The notes: generated by a model not told the origin, from the sequence alone. A DNA stretch of 64,000 nucleotides from Alitabrizicola rongguiensis (GCF_021491355.1 NZ_JAKENF010000004.1:1-64000); one strand, 5' to 3'; shown: positions 8,905 to 16,959, counted from the first letter of the stretch. Numbers and translations: made by a program.

Positions 8905-9022
8905 CTTAGAGACCGCTTCGGGGTCTCGTGATGCAAGGGTCAGTGCTGAGCTGCTCCCGCATAACCCCCGAGTGCAACGGATAATCCGGCCGCAGCCGGA
9001 TCGGGAGAACGCTTTCGCGAGG
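8905..9022. repeat. Imperfect ~120-bp repeat, copy B
   Basis: This matches 1428-1557 in blocks: AGAGACCGCTT, CTCCCGCATAACCC, ATCCGGCCGCAGCCGGAT and GAACGC.TTCGCGAGGGC. It continues into 9028-9057, TGGCGGAGG...TCGAACC, which reads in reverse like the 3' end of a serine or leucine tRNA. The surrounding interval 8540-9165 shows no convincing gene. Confidence 0.55.
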
Positions 9023-9027
9023 GCAGG

Positions 9028-9057
9028 TGGCGGAGGGGGCGGGTCTATCGTCGAACC
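9028..9057 (-). other. tRNA 3'-end-like fragment (possible attachment-site relic)
   Basis: Read on the minus strand this gives GGTTCGA followed by a spacer and CCTCCGCCA, the layout of the T-loop and acceptor end of class II tRNAs. The T stem does not pair and there is no anticodon arm upstream, so it is not a functional tRNA. A similar fragment at 45731-45761 lies downstream of the serine recombinase. Such tRNA-tail pieces often mark integration sites, but here that is an inference. Confidence 0.3.
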
Positions 9058-9165
9058 TTCTCCATCGGATAAATAATTGAAATCATTATGATTGTCGTGA
9101 TTCTATGCTGTAAGCAATGCAGGGGCTACTTTAATCCAATCGGCGAGGTATGCGCTGGTGCGAGC

Positions 9166-9416
9166 TTGCTTCGCAGCCGGGAGGATCGGCCCGAGCCTAT
9201 TCGACAAGTAGCGCAAGGTGTCGTGGCGGATCTCGATTCCACGCTCATCCAGAAGATCCTTGATGTTGGGGAGCGACCGAGGGAACCGAATGTACAACAT
9301 TACCGCCAAGCAGATGATCCCGGGCTTATCTTGACTAGCAGAACGGGGATCACTGGGACATGCCAGCAGGCTATGGGACGGCTTGGCTTGTCTCAAGTGA
9401 CGTTCGTCCGACACTG
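9166..9416 (-). pseudogene. IS6-family transposase N-terminal relic
   Basis: The minus frame encodes a segment parallel to the N-terminal part of the transposase at 16197-16907: PGIICLAVMLYIR, SLPNIKDLLDERGIEI and LRYLSNRLGP. It thus covers the helix-turn-helix that copy 1 has lost. The DDE domain is missing. The right end of the element is still recognisable at 9395-9416 as GTGTCGGACGAACG.CA read on the minus strand, matching the GTGTCAGACGAATG end of the other copies. It is an older, decayed insertion lying 47 bp from the stop of the monooxygenase gene. Confidence 0.7.
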
Positions 9417-9463
9417 CTCCGACAGCGGCGGCCCGCTGCTGCTGTAGCGGGCCGCAGTCTGGT

Positions 9464-11263
9464 TCAACTGAGGTGATAGACTTGCTGCAACCCGTAGACC
9501 TGCGTTGGAATTCCTTCCATCCGGGCCTTGATCTGGAGGGCGAGGAACTGCGAGTAGTGGCGCGACTGGTGCAGGTTGCCGCCATGCATCCACAGCGCCT
9601 CGACTTGCGTGGGTTTCCACATGTTGCGCTGTTCGCCTTCCCACGGACCGGGATCCTTCGTGGTATCCGAGCCAAGCCCCCAGCATTTTCCCAGCTTGTC
9701 GGCCGTTTCCTGCCCCATGAGATCAGCGACCCAGCCGTTCATTGAGTTGTAGCCGGTCGCATAGACCACCAGATCGGCGTCAAGATGCGTGCCATCGTCA
9801 AGATTGACACCCGTCTCGTCCAGGCTCGCCACCTGGCCACGCTTGAGCTTGATCTGACCGTCGATAATGAGTTGGCTGGCGCCCACGTCGATGTAGTAGC
9901 CCGAGCCGCGCCGCAGATACTTCATGAACAGCCCCGACCCGTCATCGCCCCAGTCGAGCCAGAAGCCGGCCTTCTCGAGCCCATCGTAGAACGCGGCGTC
10001 GCGCTTCTTCATCTCGGCATAGGCCGGGATCTGGAACTGGTGCAGGATGCGATACGGCAGCGACGCGAAGATCAGGTCCGCCTTCTCGGTCGTGACGCCG
10101 TTGCGCACGGCTTCTTCCGAATAAAGCGCGCCCAACCCCACCTCCATCAGCGTGTCCGATTTTACGATATGGGTGGAGGACCGCTGCACCATGGTAACGT
10201 CGGCATCGTGCTCCCACAGCGCGGCGCAAATGTCGTGCGCCGAGTTGTTCGATCCGATGACAACAACCTTCTTGCCCGCCCACTTGTCCGGGCCGTCATG
10301 TTCCGAGGAATGCTGCTGCACGCCCTTGAACTTGTTCATGCCCGGGAAGTTCGGCATCCGCTTCTTTCCCGACATGCCCGTCGCCATGACCAGCTGACGG
10401 GGCTTCAGCACCACCTCCTCACCGTCGCGGTCCACGACGACGGTCCATTCCTTGGTCTTCTCGTCATAAGTCGCGGACTTGGCGGTGGTTTTCGCCCAGT
10501 AGTTCAGCTCCATTACCTTGGTATACATCTCGAGCCAGTCGCCGATCTTGTCCTTGGGCGCAAAGACCGGCCAGTTCTCGGGAAACTTGATGTAGGGCAG
10601 ATGGTCGTACCAGACCGGGTCGTGCAGGCAGAGCGACTTGTAGCGTTTGCGCCAGCTGTCGCCGGGGCGGTCGTTTTTCTCGATGATGATGGTCGGCACG
10701 CCAAGCTGGCGCAGCCGTGCGCCAAGCGCGATGCCGCCTTGCCCGCCGCCGATGATGACGCAGTAGGGCTGTACCTTGTAGCCAAGCTCCGCCGCCTCGG
10801 TTTCGCGTTCCTCCTTCCAGGTCGGTCGGTTCTTGCCGGCGCCATGCTTCGCGCCAAGCGGCCGGGCGAAGCCTTTCTTTTCCTCATGGCCCTTCAGCTC
10901 GGCCATCGTTGTCAGGAGGGTCCAGATCTTGCCCTCCTTCAGGCGGATCAGCCCGTAGCCCCGTGCCACGTCGGTCTCGAAGCTGATCCAGGTGGTCGCG
11001 ACGCCACCATCTTCGGTCGGCACCTCACCTTCCGCGATCCGCCAGTTGCGTGGCTTCGTGGTGGCAAGCTGGTGCTCCAGCATGTCCCCGACGCCCCCCG
11101 GCCCCTCCACCGTCTTGATGTTCCAGGTGAAGGTAACGAGGTCGCGCCAGTAGCTGTCGTCAAGGAACATTGCCTTGGCCGCGGCGATGTCGCCGCGTTC
11201 AAGTGCTGCGCCAAACTCGTCGAGAATGGCCTGTGTCTGATCGGATATCGTTGAATCGAGCAT
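9464..11263 (-). CDS. Flavin-containing monooxygenase with N-terminal NTF2/SnoaL-like domain
   Basis: The 599-residue protein has two parts. Residues 1 to about 125 form a small NTF2/SnoaL-like domain (AALERGDIAAAKAMF, SYWRDLVTFTW). The rest is an FAD/NADPH monooxygenase with an FAD site IGGGQGG at 171-177, an FMO fingerprint FKGVQQHSSEH at 312-322, an NADPH site GSNNSAHD at 337-344 and the late motif VVYATGYNSM. FMOs use NADPH and O2 to oxygenate a soft nucleophile such as N or S, or act as YUCCA-type oxidases. The start has AGGGAGGA upstream. The gene follows an AcoR-like regulator on the same strand, with a palindromic site in between. It is not a canonical trimethylamine monooxygenase, because it is longer and carries the extra domain. 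The substrate is unknown. Confidence 0.85.
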   Translation of the reverse strand: MLDSTISDQTQAILDEFGAALERGDIAAAKAMFLDDSYWRDLVTFTWNIKTVEGPGGVGDMLEHQLATTKPRNWRIAEGEVPTEDGGVATTWISFETDVARGYGLIRLKEGKIWTLLTTMAELKGHEEKKGFARPLGAKHGAGKNRPTWKEERETEAAELGYKVQPYCVIIGGGQGGIALGARLRQLGVPTIIIEKNDRPGDSWRKRYKSLCLHDPVWYDHLPYIKFPENWPVFAPKDKIGDWLEMYTKVMELNYWAKTTAKSATYDEKTKEWTVVVDRDGEEVVLKPRQLVMATGMSGKKRMPNFPGMNKFKGVQQHSSEHDGPDKWAGKKVVVIGSNNSAHDICAALWEHDADVTMVQRSSTHIVKSDTLMEVGLGALYSEEAVRNGVTTEKADLIFASLPYRILHQFQIPAYAEMKKRDAAFYDGLEKAGFWLDWGDDGSGLFMKYLRRGSGYYIDVGASQLIIDGQIKLKRGQVASLDETGVNLDDGTHLDADLVVYATGYNSMNGWVADLMGQETADKLGKCWGLGSDTTKDPGPWEGEQRNMWKPTQVEALWMHGGNLHQSRHYSQFLALQIKARMEGIPTQVYGLQQVYHLS

Positions 11264-11371
11264 CGTCTTCCTCCCTGGATCCCGTTCACGACGAGGCTGT
11301 CAGAGAGGGGATCACGGAGATACGCCCTTGAGATAGAGGCCGGTCGAAAATCGCAGCGGCCGCAGCGCTAC

Positions 11372-11396
11372 GTTGCGCACGCAACCGTTACGCAAC
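11372..11396. promoter_or_regulatory. Palindromic operator-like site upstream of the monooxygenase gene
   Basis: GTTGCG-CA-CGCAAC (11372-11385) is a perfect 6+2+6 inverted repeat, and a third half-site CGCAAC follows at 11391-11396. The site lies about 110-130 bp upstream of the monooxygenase start and immediately after the stop of the AcoR-like regulator gene. It has no T run, so it is unlikely to be a terminator. An upstream activator site for the neighbouring regulator is the simplest reading. Confidence 0.5.
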
Positions 11397-11403
11397 GCAG
11401 GAT

Positions 11404-13137
11404 TCACCGCGGCGGCAACAATCCCGCCTTTCGGACCCGCCGCAGTATGGTCGAGCGGTTGAGGCCAAGCCGGCGCGCCGCCTGGGCCATGTTCCAGCCC
11501 GCTGCTGCCAGAACCGCCTCTAGCTGCTCATCTGGGTTATTCTGCGTTTTGGCTTGGATGCCTGGCGGCGGGAGATCCACAAGGTCAATCACCGAGGTCT
11601 CGGCCAAGGCTGTCGCCACGTCGAGCGTGCGCTCGAGTTCACGGATGTTGCCGGGCCACGCGCGCGCCTGGAGTTCGGCGCGGGCGGCGGGCGTCAATGT
11701 ATGTTCGGGGTGCGGCCGCATCAGGCGATCCAGCAGCCATCCGAAGTCGGCCCTGAACCGCAGGGGCGGAAGCTCGACTGTCGTTCCCACGAGGCGATAA
11801 AGCAGGTCATCACGGATCACTGCGGAAAGCGCCGAGAGTGTTCGGCGGCTGGACGAAATCACGCGCAAGTCGGAGCGCCTGTCGAGAAGGTCGAGAAGGG
11901 CGGCCTGGACGTCAGGTCCAAGATCCTCAATGCCACGCAGGAACAGTGTGCCAGACGAAATCGTCGTCAGGATGTCCATCGATGTCATCGTCGCGCAGCG
12001 CATGGCATGGAAAGGTCGCCCTTGCGGACCGCAAACATGGATGGCGCGCGCTAGACGCAGTTTCCCCGTGCCGGTTTCCCCGATCAGAATCATCGGCACG
12101 GAGGTCGTGGCCAAACGGGCAACTTGCGCGAGGAGGAGGTGAAGCACCGGATCCGGCCCCGCGAGACCTGCGAGCGGGGCGGGCAGATCATTGATCCCCG
12201 CCCGCGACAACACAGGTCGGGTCTGCGGGGCAATCGCATGGCCAAACAGCTTTCTTCCATCCCTGAGATGAACCACTCGATCTTCAGTGGGTTGCCCCCG
12301 CATGAGATTGGGAAGATCGTCCATCGACAGGTCGAGCACTTCGTCAAGGCGTCGCCCGACCAGTTGGCCTTGGCCATTGGGCAGAAGCGCCCGAACTGCG
12401 GCGCGCGTCGTTCCGATGATGTTGCCCGTCGCGTCGAGGGCCACGGCTGCTTCGGGATCAACCTCCAGAAATTCGGGGGATGATGACATCCTCAACACCC
12501 AGTCGCGTCGTGTCATCGCCATCAGGTTTGCCATTTCGACTCGCCTTGCAGAGGCGGTGACGAGACTCATTGCCAGGTTCTGCGAGGCCTTGGGCGAAGG
12601 TGAACGCAAGAGAGAGATATCGAGCACTGCAGTGAGTTGCCCTTGCGTGTCGTAGATCGGCGCCGAGGTACAGGACAGGGGTGTATGGGCAAGCCCGAAA
12701 TGGTCGGACTGGTGAATGGTGATTGCCTCGCCGGTCACGATGCAGGACCCAACGCCACAGGTCCCCGCTAGATTTTCCGTCCAGTCCGACCCCAGATAAA
12801 GGCCGGCCTGCCGCAATTCATCCTCGAAACGCGGATCGCCGAAAAAGTCGACACAGACACCCTGCGCATCGGCGAGCAGGAGCACATAGTTCTGCCCAGC
12901 GACTTGCCGGAACAGGGCCTGCAAACCAGACCGGGCCGTTGCGATCAGGCGTTCAGCCTGCTCCCGATGCTCCCGAAGTTTGGCCTCGGTCACGATATGC
13001 GCCGGATCTGGGCGTGACGGGTCCATGCCATATGCCTCGACGCAGCGCCGCCAACTGTCGGTGACGATCGCATCCCGCCCAGTGATCTGGCCGCGCAACG
13101 CACGCTCGATTTCAGTAACGTGTTCTCGGTCGCCCAT
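11404..13137 (-). CDS. AcoR/DhaR-type transcriptional regulator (GAF, AAA+, Fis HTH) lacking GAFTGA
   Basis: A 577-residue activator resembling AcoR and other sigma-54 enhancer-binding proteins. It has an N-terminal GAF-like sensor (SDWTENLAGTCGVGSC, then HFGLAHTPLSCTSAPI), a PAS-like linker, an AAA+ domain with Walker A GETGTGK at about 353-359, WPGNIREL, and a C-terminal Fis helix-turn-helix (NMAQAARRLGLNRSTI). The AAA+ core is abnormal: the roughly 25 residues holding the GAFTGA loop are absent between Walker A and B, and Walker B reads LFLRGIED rather than LFLDEI. It therefore probably cannot remodel sigma-54 polymerase and may act with sigma-70, as described for Rhodobacter capsulatus NtrC. 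The start at 13137 has GGGAGGA upstream. The likely target is the downstream monooxygenase gene. Confidence 0.85.
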   Translation of the reverse strand: MGDREHVTEIERALRGQITGRDAIVTDSWRRCVEAYGMDPSRPDPAHIVTEAKLREHREQAERLIATARSGLQALFRQVAGQNYVLLLADAQGVCVDFFGDPRFEDELRQAGLYLGSDWTENLAGTCGVGSCIVTGEAITIHQSDHFGLAHTPLSCTSAPIYDTQGQLTAVLDISLLRSPSPKASQNLAMSLVTASARRVEMANLMAMTRRDWVLRMSSSPEFLEVDPEAAVALDATGNIIGTTRAAVRALLPNGQGQLVGRRLDEVLDLSMDDLPNLMRGQPTEDRVVHLRDGRKLFGHAIAPQTRPVLSRAGINDLPAPLAGLAGPDPVLHLLLAQVARLATTSVPMILIGETGTGKLRLARAIHVCGPQGRPFHAMRCATMTSMDILTTISSGTLFLRGIEDLGPDVQAALLDLLDRRSDLRVISSSRRTLSALSAVIRDDLLYRLVGTTVELPPLRFRADFGWLLDRLMRPHPEHTLTPAARAELQARAWPGNIRELERTLDVATALAETSVIDLVDLPPPGIQAKTQNNPDEQLEAVLAAAGWNMAQAARRLGLNRSTILRRVRKAGLLPPR

Positions 13138-13207
13138 ACCGTCCTCCCACGGCATCGCCACAATGACGCTACAACGGCTAGGTCGATGTGGCGAGGGCGA
13201 CGATGGG

Positions 13208-13360
13208 CGCTATCAGACAAATGCGAACTCGTCTCAATAGCGCGGAGTGAGCCTGATATCAGGGAGCAATGAGATTGCGCCACACAACTAGAGCGGCGGT
13301 GCGGGCTGCCTTGTAGTTTTCCTAAGGCAGCTGGGCGTGCTCCCGTTCCTGACCCGCAGT
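13208..13360. mobile_element. Left-end relic of an IS6-family element
   Basis: TATCAGACAAATGCGAACTCGTCTC at 13211 onwards matches the left ends at 1561 and 16146. The following bases AGAGCGGCGGTGCGGGCTGCCTTGTAGTT match the transposase 3' end of copy 1 (1640-1675). Similarity fades near 13360. There is no reading frame left. It marks the left boundary of a lower-GC two-gene insert (13.4-15.4 kb). Confidence 0.7.
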
Positions 13361-13424
13361 TCCAATCTCAGACTGAGTCCAGACAGATCTCAGTGTGAAC
13401 CGTGCGAATTGAACTATCTCGCTT

Positions 13425-14408
13425 CTACTTCTCAACTCCCGTTTCGCCTGTAGAAGGGTGCTCAGTCTCTGCCGGTTTCATGACGTCTGGCTTGTCTGGA
13501 TCGATCAGACTCCAATCATCCCAGTCGTCCAGACGGCGCGGCGAGGCCGGTCGAATTCCGATCGTGATGTTTCCCGATGGGGGTTTCTGAGTAGGCTGTT
13601 TTGCGCGAGCTGTGTAAACCTTTGAGGCACGTGCGTAGGCAGTTGCAAGGATTGCGTCAAGTCTTGGTCCCAAGACCGCGAGCAAGGCTGAATCGGTTGC
13701 GCGGAGCGCGTTGCCCCGCGCGACAAGTGCAGTGATCGCTTCGGAGAGGTGAAATACCTGTTGAGCATTGCCTTCTAATTTCGTCAGGCCGTATTCGACC
13801 GAAGAGATGTCGGTGGCCACCTTTCTTGCAATGATCGCAACCTCAGCATTGGGGTCACGACGATCGACACCCGCTTCGTCCATCGCCTTGTCCCATTCAC
13901 TTTTCATGTCTGGGACGGTCATCAAGTCCTTGGAACTGGTCACGCGCGCAAGCGCCCAAAGAGATTGACTAAAATTGCGCGCTTCCGGAACTGCCGACTC
14001 GACTTCCAGGTTATGCACAACCGAAAGGCGGATCGCGTCCAGCAGTTGTCGCAAATCTTCCCAGTCGGAGGTCTTGACATTATTGGACCCGATTTGTGCC
14101 ACGCCATCCTTCAGAGCCTTGAGCAGCAACTGCGCAGCTTTTTCCTTAATGTCCTGCGTTTTCGCTGAAGCCAGCATATCGGAGCTGTTGAGGGCGCCGG
14201 CGAAAGCGGCATCCACCCAATCCGCCGATCTTCCAGGCGCCGACAGGCGCTGCTTGAGTTGACTCAATGCATAATCAAGTCGTGACTTCATTGTTTGAGT
14301 TGTTAGACCGGACAACGGCAAGCCGTCGAGTGAGCCAAGCGCGGGATATGCTGAAAACAGGTACTTTGCCTGGTTCGACACGAAGGGGAAACTATTCAGA
14401 CTGCCCAA
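13425..14408 (-). CDS. Hypothetical helical protein, partner of the adjacent leukocidin-like gene
   Basis: I do not recognise a family. The 327-residue protein is rich in predicted amphipathic helices (LDYALSQLKQRLSA, IKEKAAQLLLKALKDG, WEDLRQLLDAIRLSVV) and has one alanine-rich stretch (LDAILATAYARASKVYTAR). It ends in a charged, proline-rich tail (RRLDDWDDWSLIDPDKPD), probably disordered. No signal peptide or clear membrane span is visible. The TTG at 14408 is chosen because GGAGGT sits seven bases upstream; a longer TTG frame to 14468 lacks a ribosome-binding site. It lies 70 bp downstream of the gene at 14479-15408 and is probably cotranscribed with it. Its GC content is visibly lower than that of neighbouring genes, and IS scars flank the pair, which suggests horizontal transfer. 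Confidence 0.6.
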   Translation of the reverse strand: MGSLNSFPFVSNQAKYLFSAYPALGSLDGLPLSGLTTQTMKSRLDYALSQLKQRLSAPGRSADWVDAAFAGALNSSDMLASAKTQDIKEKAAQLLLKALKDGVAQIGSNNVKTSDWEDLRQLLDAIRLSVVHNLEVESAVPEARNFSQSLWALARVTSSKDLMTVPDMKSEWDKAMDEAGVDRRDPNAEVAIIARKVATDISSVEYGLTKLEGNAQQVFHLSEAITALVARGNALRATDSALLAVLGPRLDAILATAYARASKVYTARAKQPTQKPPSGNITIGIRPASPRRLDDWDDWSLIDPDKPDVMKPAETEHPSTGETGVEK

Positions 14409-14478
14409 GAGCCGTACCTCCAGGATTTGTTTGCATGGTGAGCAAGCGCGCTCCAAGCCTGCGACCAAGCCAACTGTC

Positions 14479-15408
14479 TCAGTCGACCGAGCCGAAATCT
14501 ATATCCGCATCCACGATGGCGGGTACACTCTGGAACTGCTTCTCGACGTGGAAATCAACGAACCGGTAGGTCTTTTCTACCCAGCAGCATTGAAGCTCCA
14601 TGGTGACGAACAGGCGCCGTTTCCCGGCGAAGCCGGTTCGCGTCTCGAACAGGACCTGAGACGCCAGATCCATGCTGCTGATCGCGCGATCCGGCAACTT
14701 GAAGAGCGCGCCGGGCGCCTTGCCGTCGAAGACACCACTGAACGCACCACTTGCTGACCGATCCACAAGATCCTCGGGCTCCTCATATGGCCCACCCTTC
14801 GAAGCGTGGAGCTTGTAGACATGCTTAACTTTGTTGTTAGCAGTGAGATTTCTGACCGCGAAATCTTCTAGGCTCACAGTCCAGCTGTTACTGATGCTGC
14901 CCCCGACAGATGCGTTTGTCGTGGGTGTGCCGCCGAAAGTGCCCGCACCGATATTGAAGTCAATTGAAGATGTGACGGAAGAAGCGCCCTGCTGCGCCGT
15001 CGTGTCAGGGCCCGTCGCTTTGATCCAGACCTCATCCTCGGTTGCCTTCTCCCACTCCATCTCGATGATGACACCGTGGTTGTACCATCCTCGCCGGTCG
15101 TCCCTGTTCCACATTAGCCCGCCACTCGCTAAAGGATTGGCCGTTGAGCCCTGCAGCGACACAAGAAGAAACTTCTTGGCGGGATCCCCGAGCTTTTGAC
15201 GCCAGGAATAGAGCTGGAACTCGACCTCTAATCTGACTTCTGCCTGCTGCCCGCCATCGCCAAGAATCTCGCGTCGTACTTGCTGCCTGGTCCAATCAAG
15301 TACTGGTGATACGACTTCTTGAGAGTCCTGAGGTGACTGCATGGTTGGAACGTCCTCGCCTAGGCCAAAGATGAAGTCAGGGTAATTGCTGGGCGCGTTT
15401 TGCTGCAA
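14479..15408 (-). CDS. Hypothetical protein with possible leukocidin/hemolysin-like beta-barrel domain
   Basis: The 309-residue protein lacks a signal peptide. Its central part, around residues 130-200, alternates small and hydrophobic residues as in the membrane-inserting hairpin of leukocidin-type pore formers: VTSSIDFNIGAGTFGG, then a TP turn, then ASVGGSISNSWTVSLEDF. The order SV..S..FNIG..F...P......S.S.S.....DF parallels the stem of staphylococcal bicomponent leukocidins. Flanking beta-rich segments (VRLEVEFQLYSW, GVIIEMEW, VFVTMEL-like RLFVTMELQCCW) fit such a fold. This is a pattern-based inference without alignment support. The start is uncertain: a TTG is assumed at 15408, and an ATG at residue 23 is possible. 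The gene precedes a helical partner gene in a lower-GC insert. Confidence 0.5.
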   Translation of the reverse strand: MQQNAPSNYPDFIFGLGEDVPTMQSPQDSQEVVSPVLDWTRQQVRREILGDGGQQAEVRLEVEFQLYSWRQKLGDPAKKFLLVSLQGSTANPLASGGLMWNRDDRRGWYNHGVIIEMEWEKATEDEVWIKATGPDTTAQQGASSVTSSIDFNIGAGTFGGTPTTNASVGGSISNSWTVSLEDFAVRNLTANNKVKHVYKLHASKGGPYEEPEDLVDRSASGAFSGVFDGKAPGALFKLPDRAISSMDLASQVLFETRTGFAGKRRLFVTMELQCCWVEKTYRFVDFHVEKQFQSVPAIVDADIDFGSVD

Positions 15409-15450
15409 ACGAAAATGCTTTGATGCAGACTTACGTAACGCGGCCGATGA

Positions 15451-15726
15451 AGGCAGTCCCGACCGTGGAAACCCGATACCGCCGGGACCATCGCCCGCAA
15501 CGACGTCCTGCGCACATCAAAGCGCGTCGGGCGGACCATCTGGCGACGATGGAGCGGCTATCACCGCCGAACCCGTGCTGAGATCAATATGCACTGTGTC
15601 AAACAGCTGGGCCAACGCCTGAGCGCACGGGATTTCGACCGTCAGGTCGCAGAGTTCCAGGTCCGTGTCGCCGTGCTCAACCGCTTCACCACGCTCGGCA
15701 TCCCCGTCACGGAAGCCGTGGGATGA
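15451..15726 (+). pseudogene. IS5-family transposase C-terminal fragment
   Basis: From about 15451 the plus frame reads RPWKPDT, then RTIWRRWSGYHRRTRAE and MHCVKQLGQRLSARDFDRQV, ending with LGIPVTEAVG and a stop at 15724-15726. This is the characteristic end of IS5-group transposases common in Rhodobacteraceae. Upstream of 15451 the frame is closed, so about three quarters of the gene is missing. The terminal sequence CAGCCGATTTGTGCAGCAGGG (15757-15777 region) is the expected right end of such an element. It forms the right border of the foreign two-gene insert. Confidence 0.8.
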
Positions 15727-15804
15727 GTCTGTCTCGGGAAAGGGGAGCTCAGACCCTCAGCCGATTTGTGCAGCAGGGTCCGTTTCATGGCTCAATCCGC
15801 CCAA

Positions 15805-16142
15805 TCAGGCATTTGGGGTCTGAACGCCCTCAGACATCATCCTAAAACGTTCTTCGCGCAGGTCGTAGAGCACCCGGCCGAAGACTCCGGCCATAACGAT
15901 CGCCCCGCCGATCAGGGTCGTTGCGGCCGGAACTTCGCCGACCCCGATCCAAGCCCAAAGCGCTCCCATCGGCGCCTCCATGGTTCCGATCAATGCCGAG
16001 AGCGTCGCCGGGATCAAGGCAGAACCAATGACGTAGAGCATCATGCCGAGTGTCATCGGAACCAGCCCAAACCCGGCTGCCACCAGATACTCGCGGGCGG
16101 ACAGGTCAAACAAATGACCCGCGAGCGGCAATGCGATGATCG
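15805..16142 (-). pseudogene. EamA/DMT-family transporter, C-terminal fragment cut by IS6 copy 2
   Basis: The frame encodes the last three or so transmembrane helices of a ten-helix drug/metabolite transporter: VAAGFGLVPMTLGMMLYVIG, then LSALIGTMEAPMGALWAWIGVGEVP, then TTLIGGAIVMAGVF. The reading frame is interrupted on its 5' side exactly where the IS6-family element begins (16146), so the N-terminal two thirds are gone. It ends 30 bp from the IS5 fragment. A related complete EamA gene lies at 55405-56286. Confidence 0.75.
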
Positions 16143-16145
16143 GGT

Positions 16146-16957
16146 GGTGTCAGACGAATGCGAACCAGTCTCTATTTGCCCTACCCAGCGCGGGTATCAG
16201 GCCACGAGAAGGCCGCGCCACTCGGCAAGCGCGGCGGCACGATTGGCCTTGAAACTGTCCCGGCTGGTGAGGGCGCGCTCTCCGTTGAAGTGGTTGTGGA
16301 TTGAGGAATGGACCGCGACGAACTTCTGGAGCGATCGCATCCGGCGAAAGCGGAGCATGGCACGTTCCCGTCGTCGAAAAGGCTGATGTGAATTTTCCGC
16401 GCGATTATTGAGCCAGCGACCGGTCTCGCGATCGTCTGGCAGTCCCAGGTCCTTCAGCGCCGCGCCGTAGGACCTGAGCTTGTCAGTGACGAAAACATTC
16501 GGGCGACCATGCCGCCTTATGGTTTTCCTGAGGAATTTCAGTGCGGCCTTGCGATCTCGCCTCTTGGATACGAATCCTTCCAGGACTTCGCCTTCGTGAT
16601 CGACTGCCCGCCAGAGGTAATGGGTGACGCCGTTGATCTTCACGAAAACCTCGTCCAAGTGCCACCGCCAATGAGGAAGGGACCGCATTCGATCCGCCCG
16701 CTTACGGCGAATCTCGGCGGCGAACATCGGACCAAATCTGTTCCACCAGAACCGCACGGTCTCATGGCTGATCTCGATACCGCGCTCATGCAGGAGATCC
16801 TCGACGTTGCGCAGCGAGAGCGGGTAGCGGACATAGAGCATCACCGTCAGGCGGATCACTTCGGGGCTCGTCTTGAAGTACCGGAAGGGGGAGCGCTGGA
16901 TCATCACACGAGGCTAGGCGACGGCCCCACCCTGCTCAAGGAATTTGCTCTGACATT
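16146..16957. mobile_element. IS6-family insertion sequence, apparently intact (copy 2)
   Basis: The ends are GGTGTCAGACGAATG (left, 16146) and, read inward from the right, AATGTCAGAGCAAATT (from 16957), sharing TGTCAGA. The length is 812 bp, normal for the family, with one transposase gene filling the element. It interrupts the EamA fragment on its left and a hypothetical gene on its right. These were different genes, so the insertion accompanied a deletion or cointegrate resolution rather than a simple insertion. No matching target duplication is visible. Confidence 0.8.
16197..16907 (-). CDS. IS6-family transposase
   Basis: A 236-residue DDE transposase of normal length. The N-terminus has SPFRYFKTSPEVIRLTVML and a helix-turn-helix region (SLRNVEDLLHERGIEI). 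The catalytic residues are D in RWHLDEVFVKI, D in VFVTDKLRSYG and E in NNRAENSHQPF. The C-terminal FRRMRSLQKFVAVHSSI is typical of IS240/IS6100-like members. The frame has neither the one-base insertion nor the 75-bp deletion seen in copy 1, so it may be functional and could act on the ends of the defective copies. Confidence 0.92.
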   Translation of the reverse strand: MMIQRSPFRYFKTSPEVIRLTVMLYVRYPLSLRNVEDLLHERGIEISHETVRFWWNRFGPMFAAEIRRKRADRMRSLPHWRWHLDEVFVKINGVTHYLWRAVDHEGEVLEGFVSKRRDRKAALKFLRKTIRRHGRPNVFVTDKLRSYGAALKDLGLPDDRETGRWLNNRAENSHQPFRRRERAMLRFRRMRSLQKFVAVHSSIHNHFNGERALTSRDSFKANRAAALAEWRGLLVA

Positions 16958-16959
16958 GC

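Noticed and set aside
9028-9057. Possible complete tRNA gene
   Set aside because: Only acceptor-end-like sequence exists; the T stem does not pair and no anticodon arm is present. The same holds for 45731-45761.
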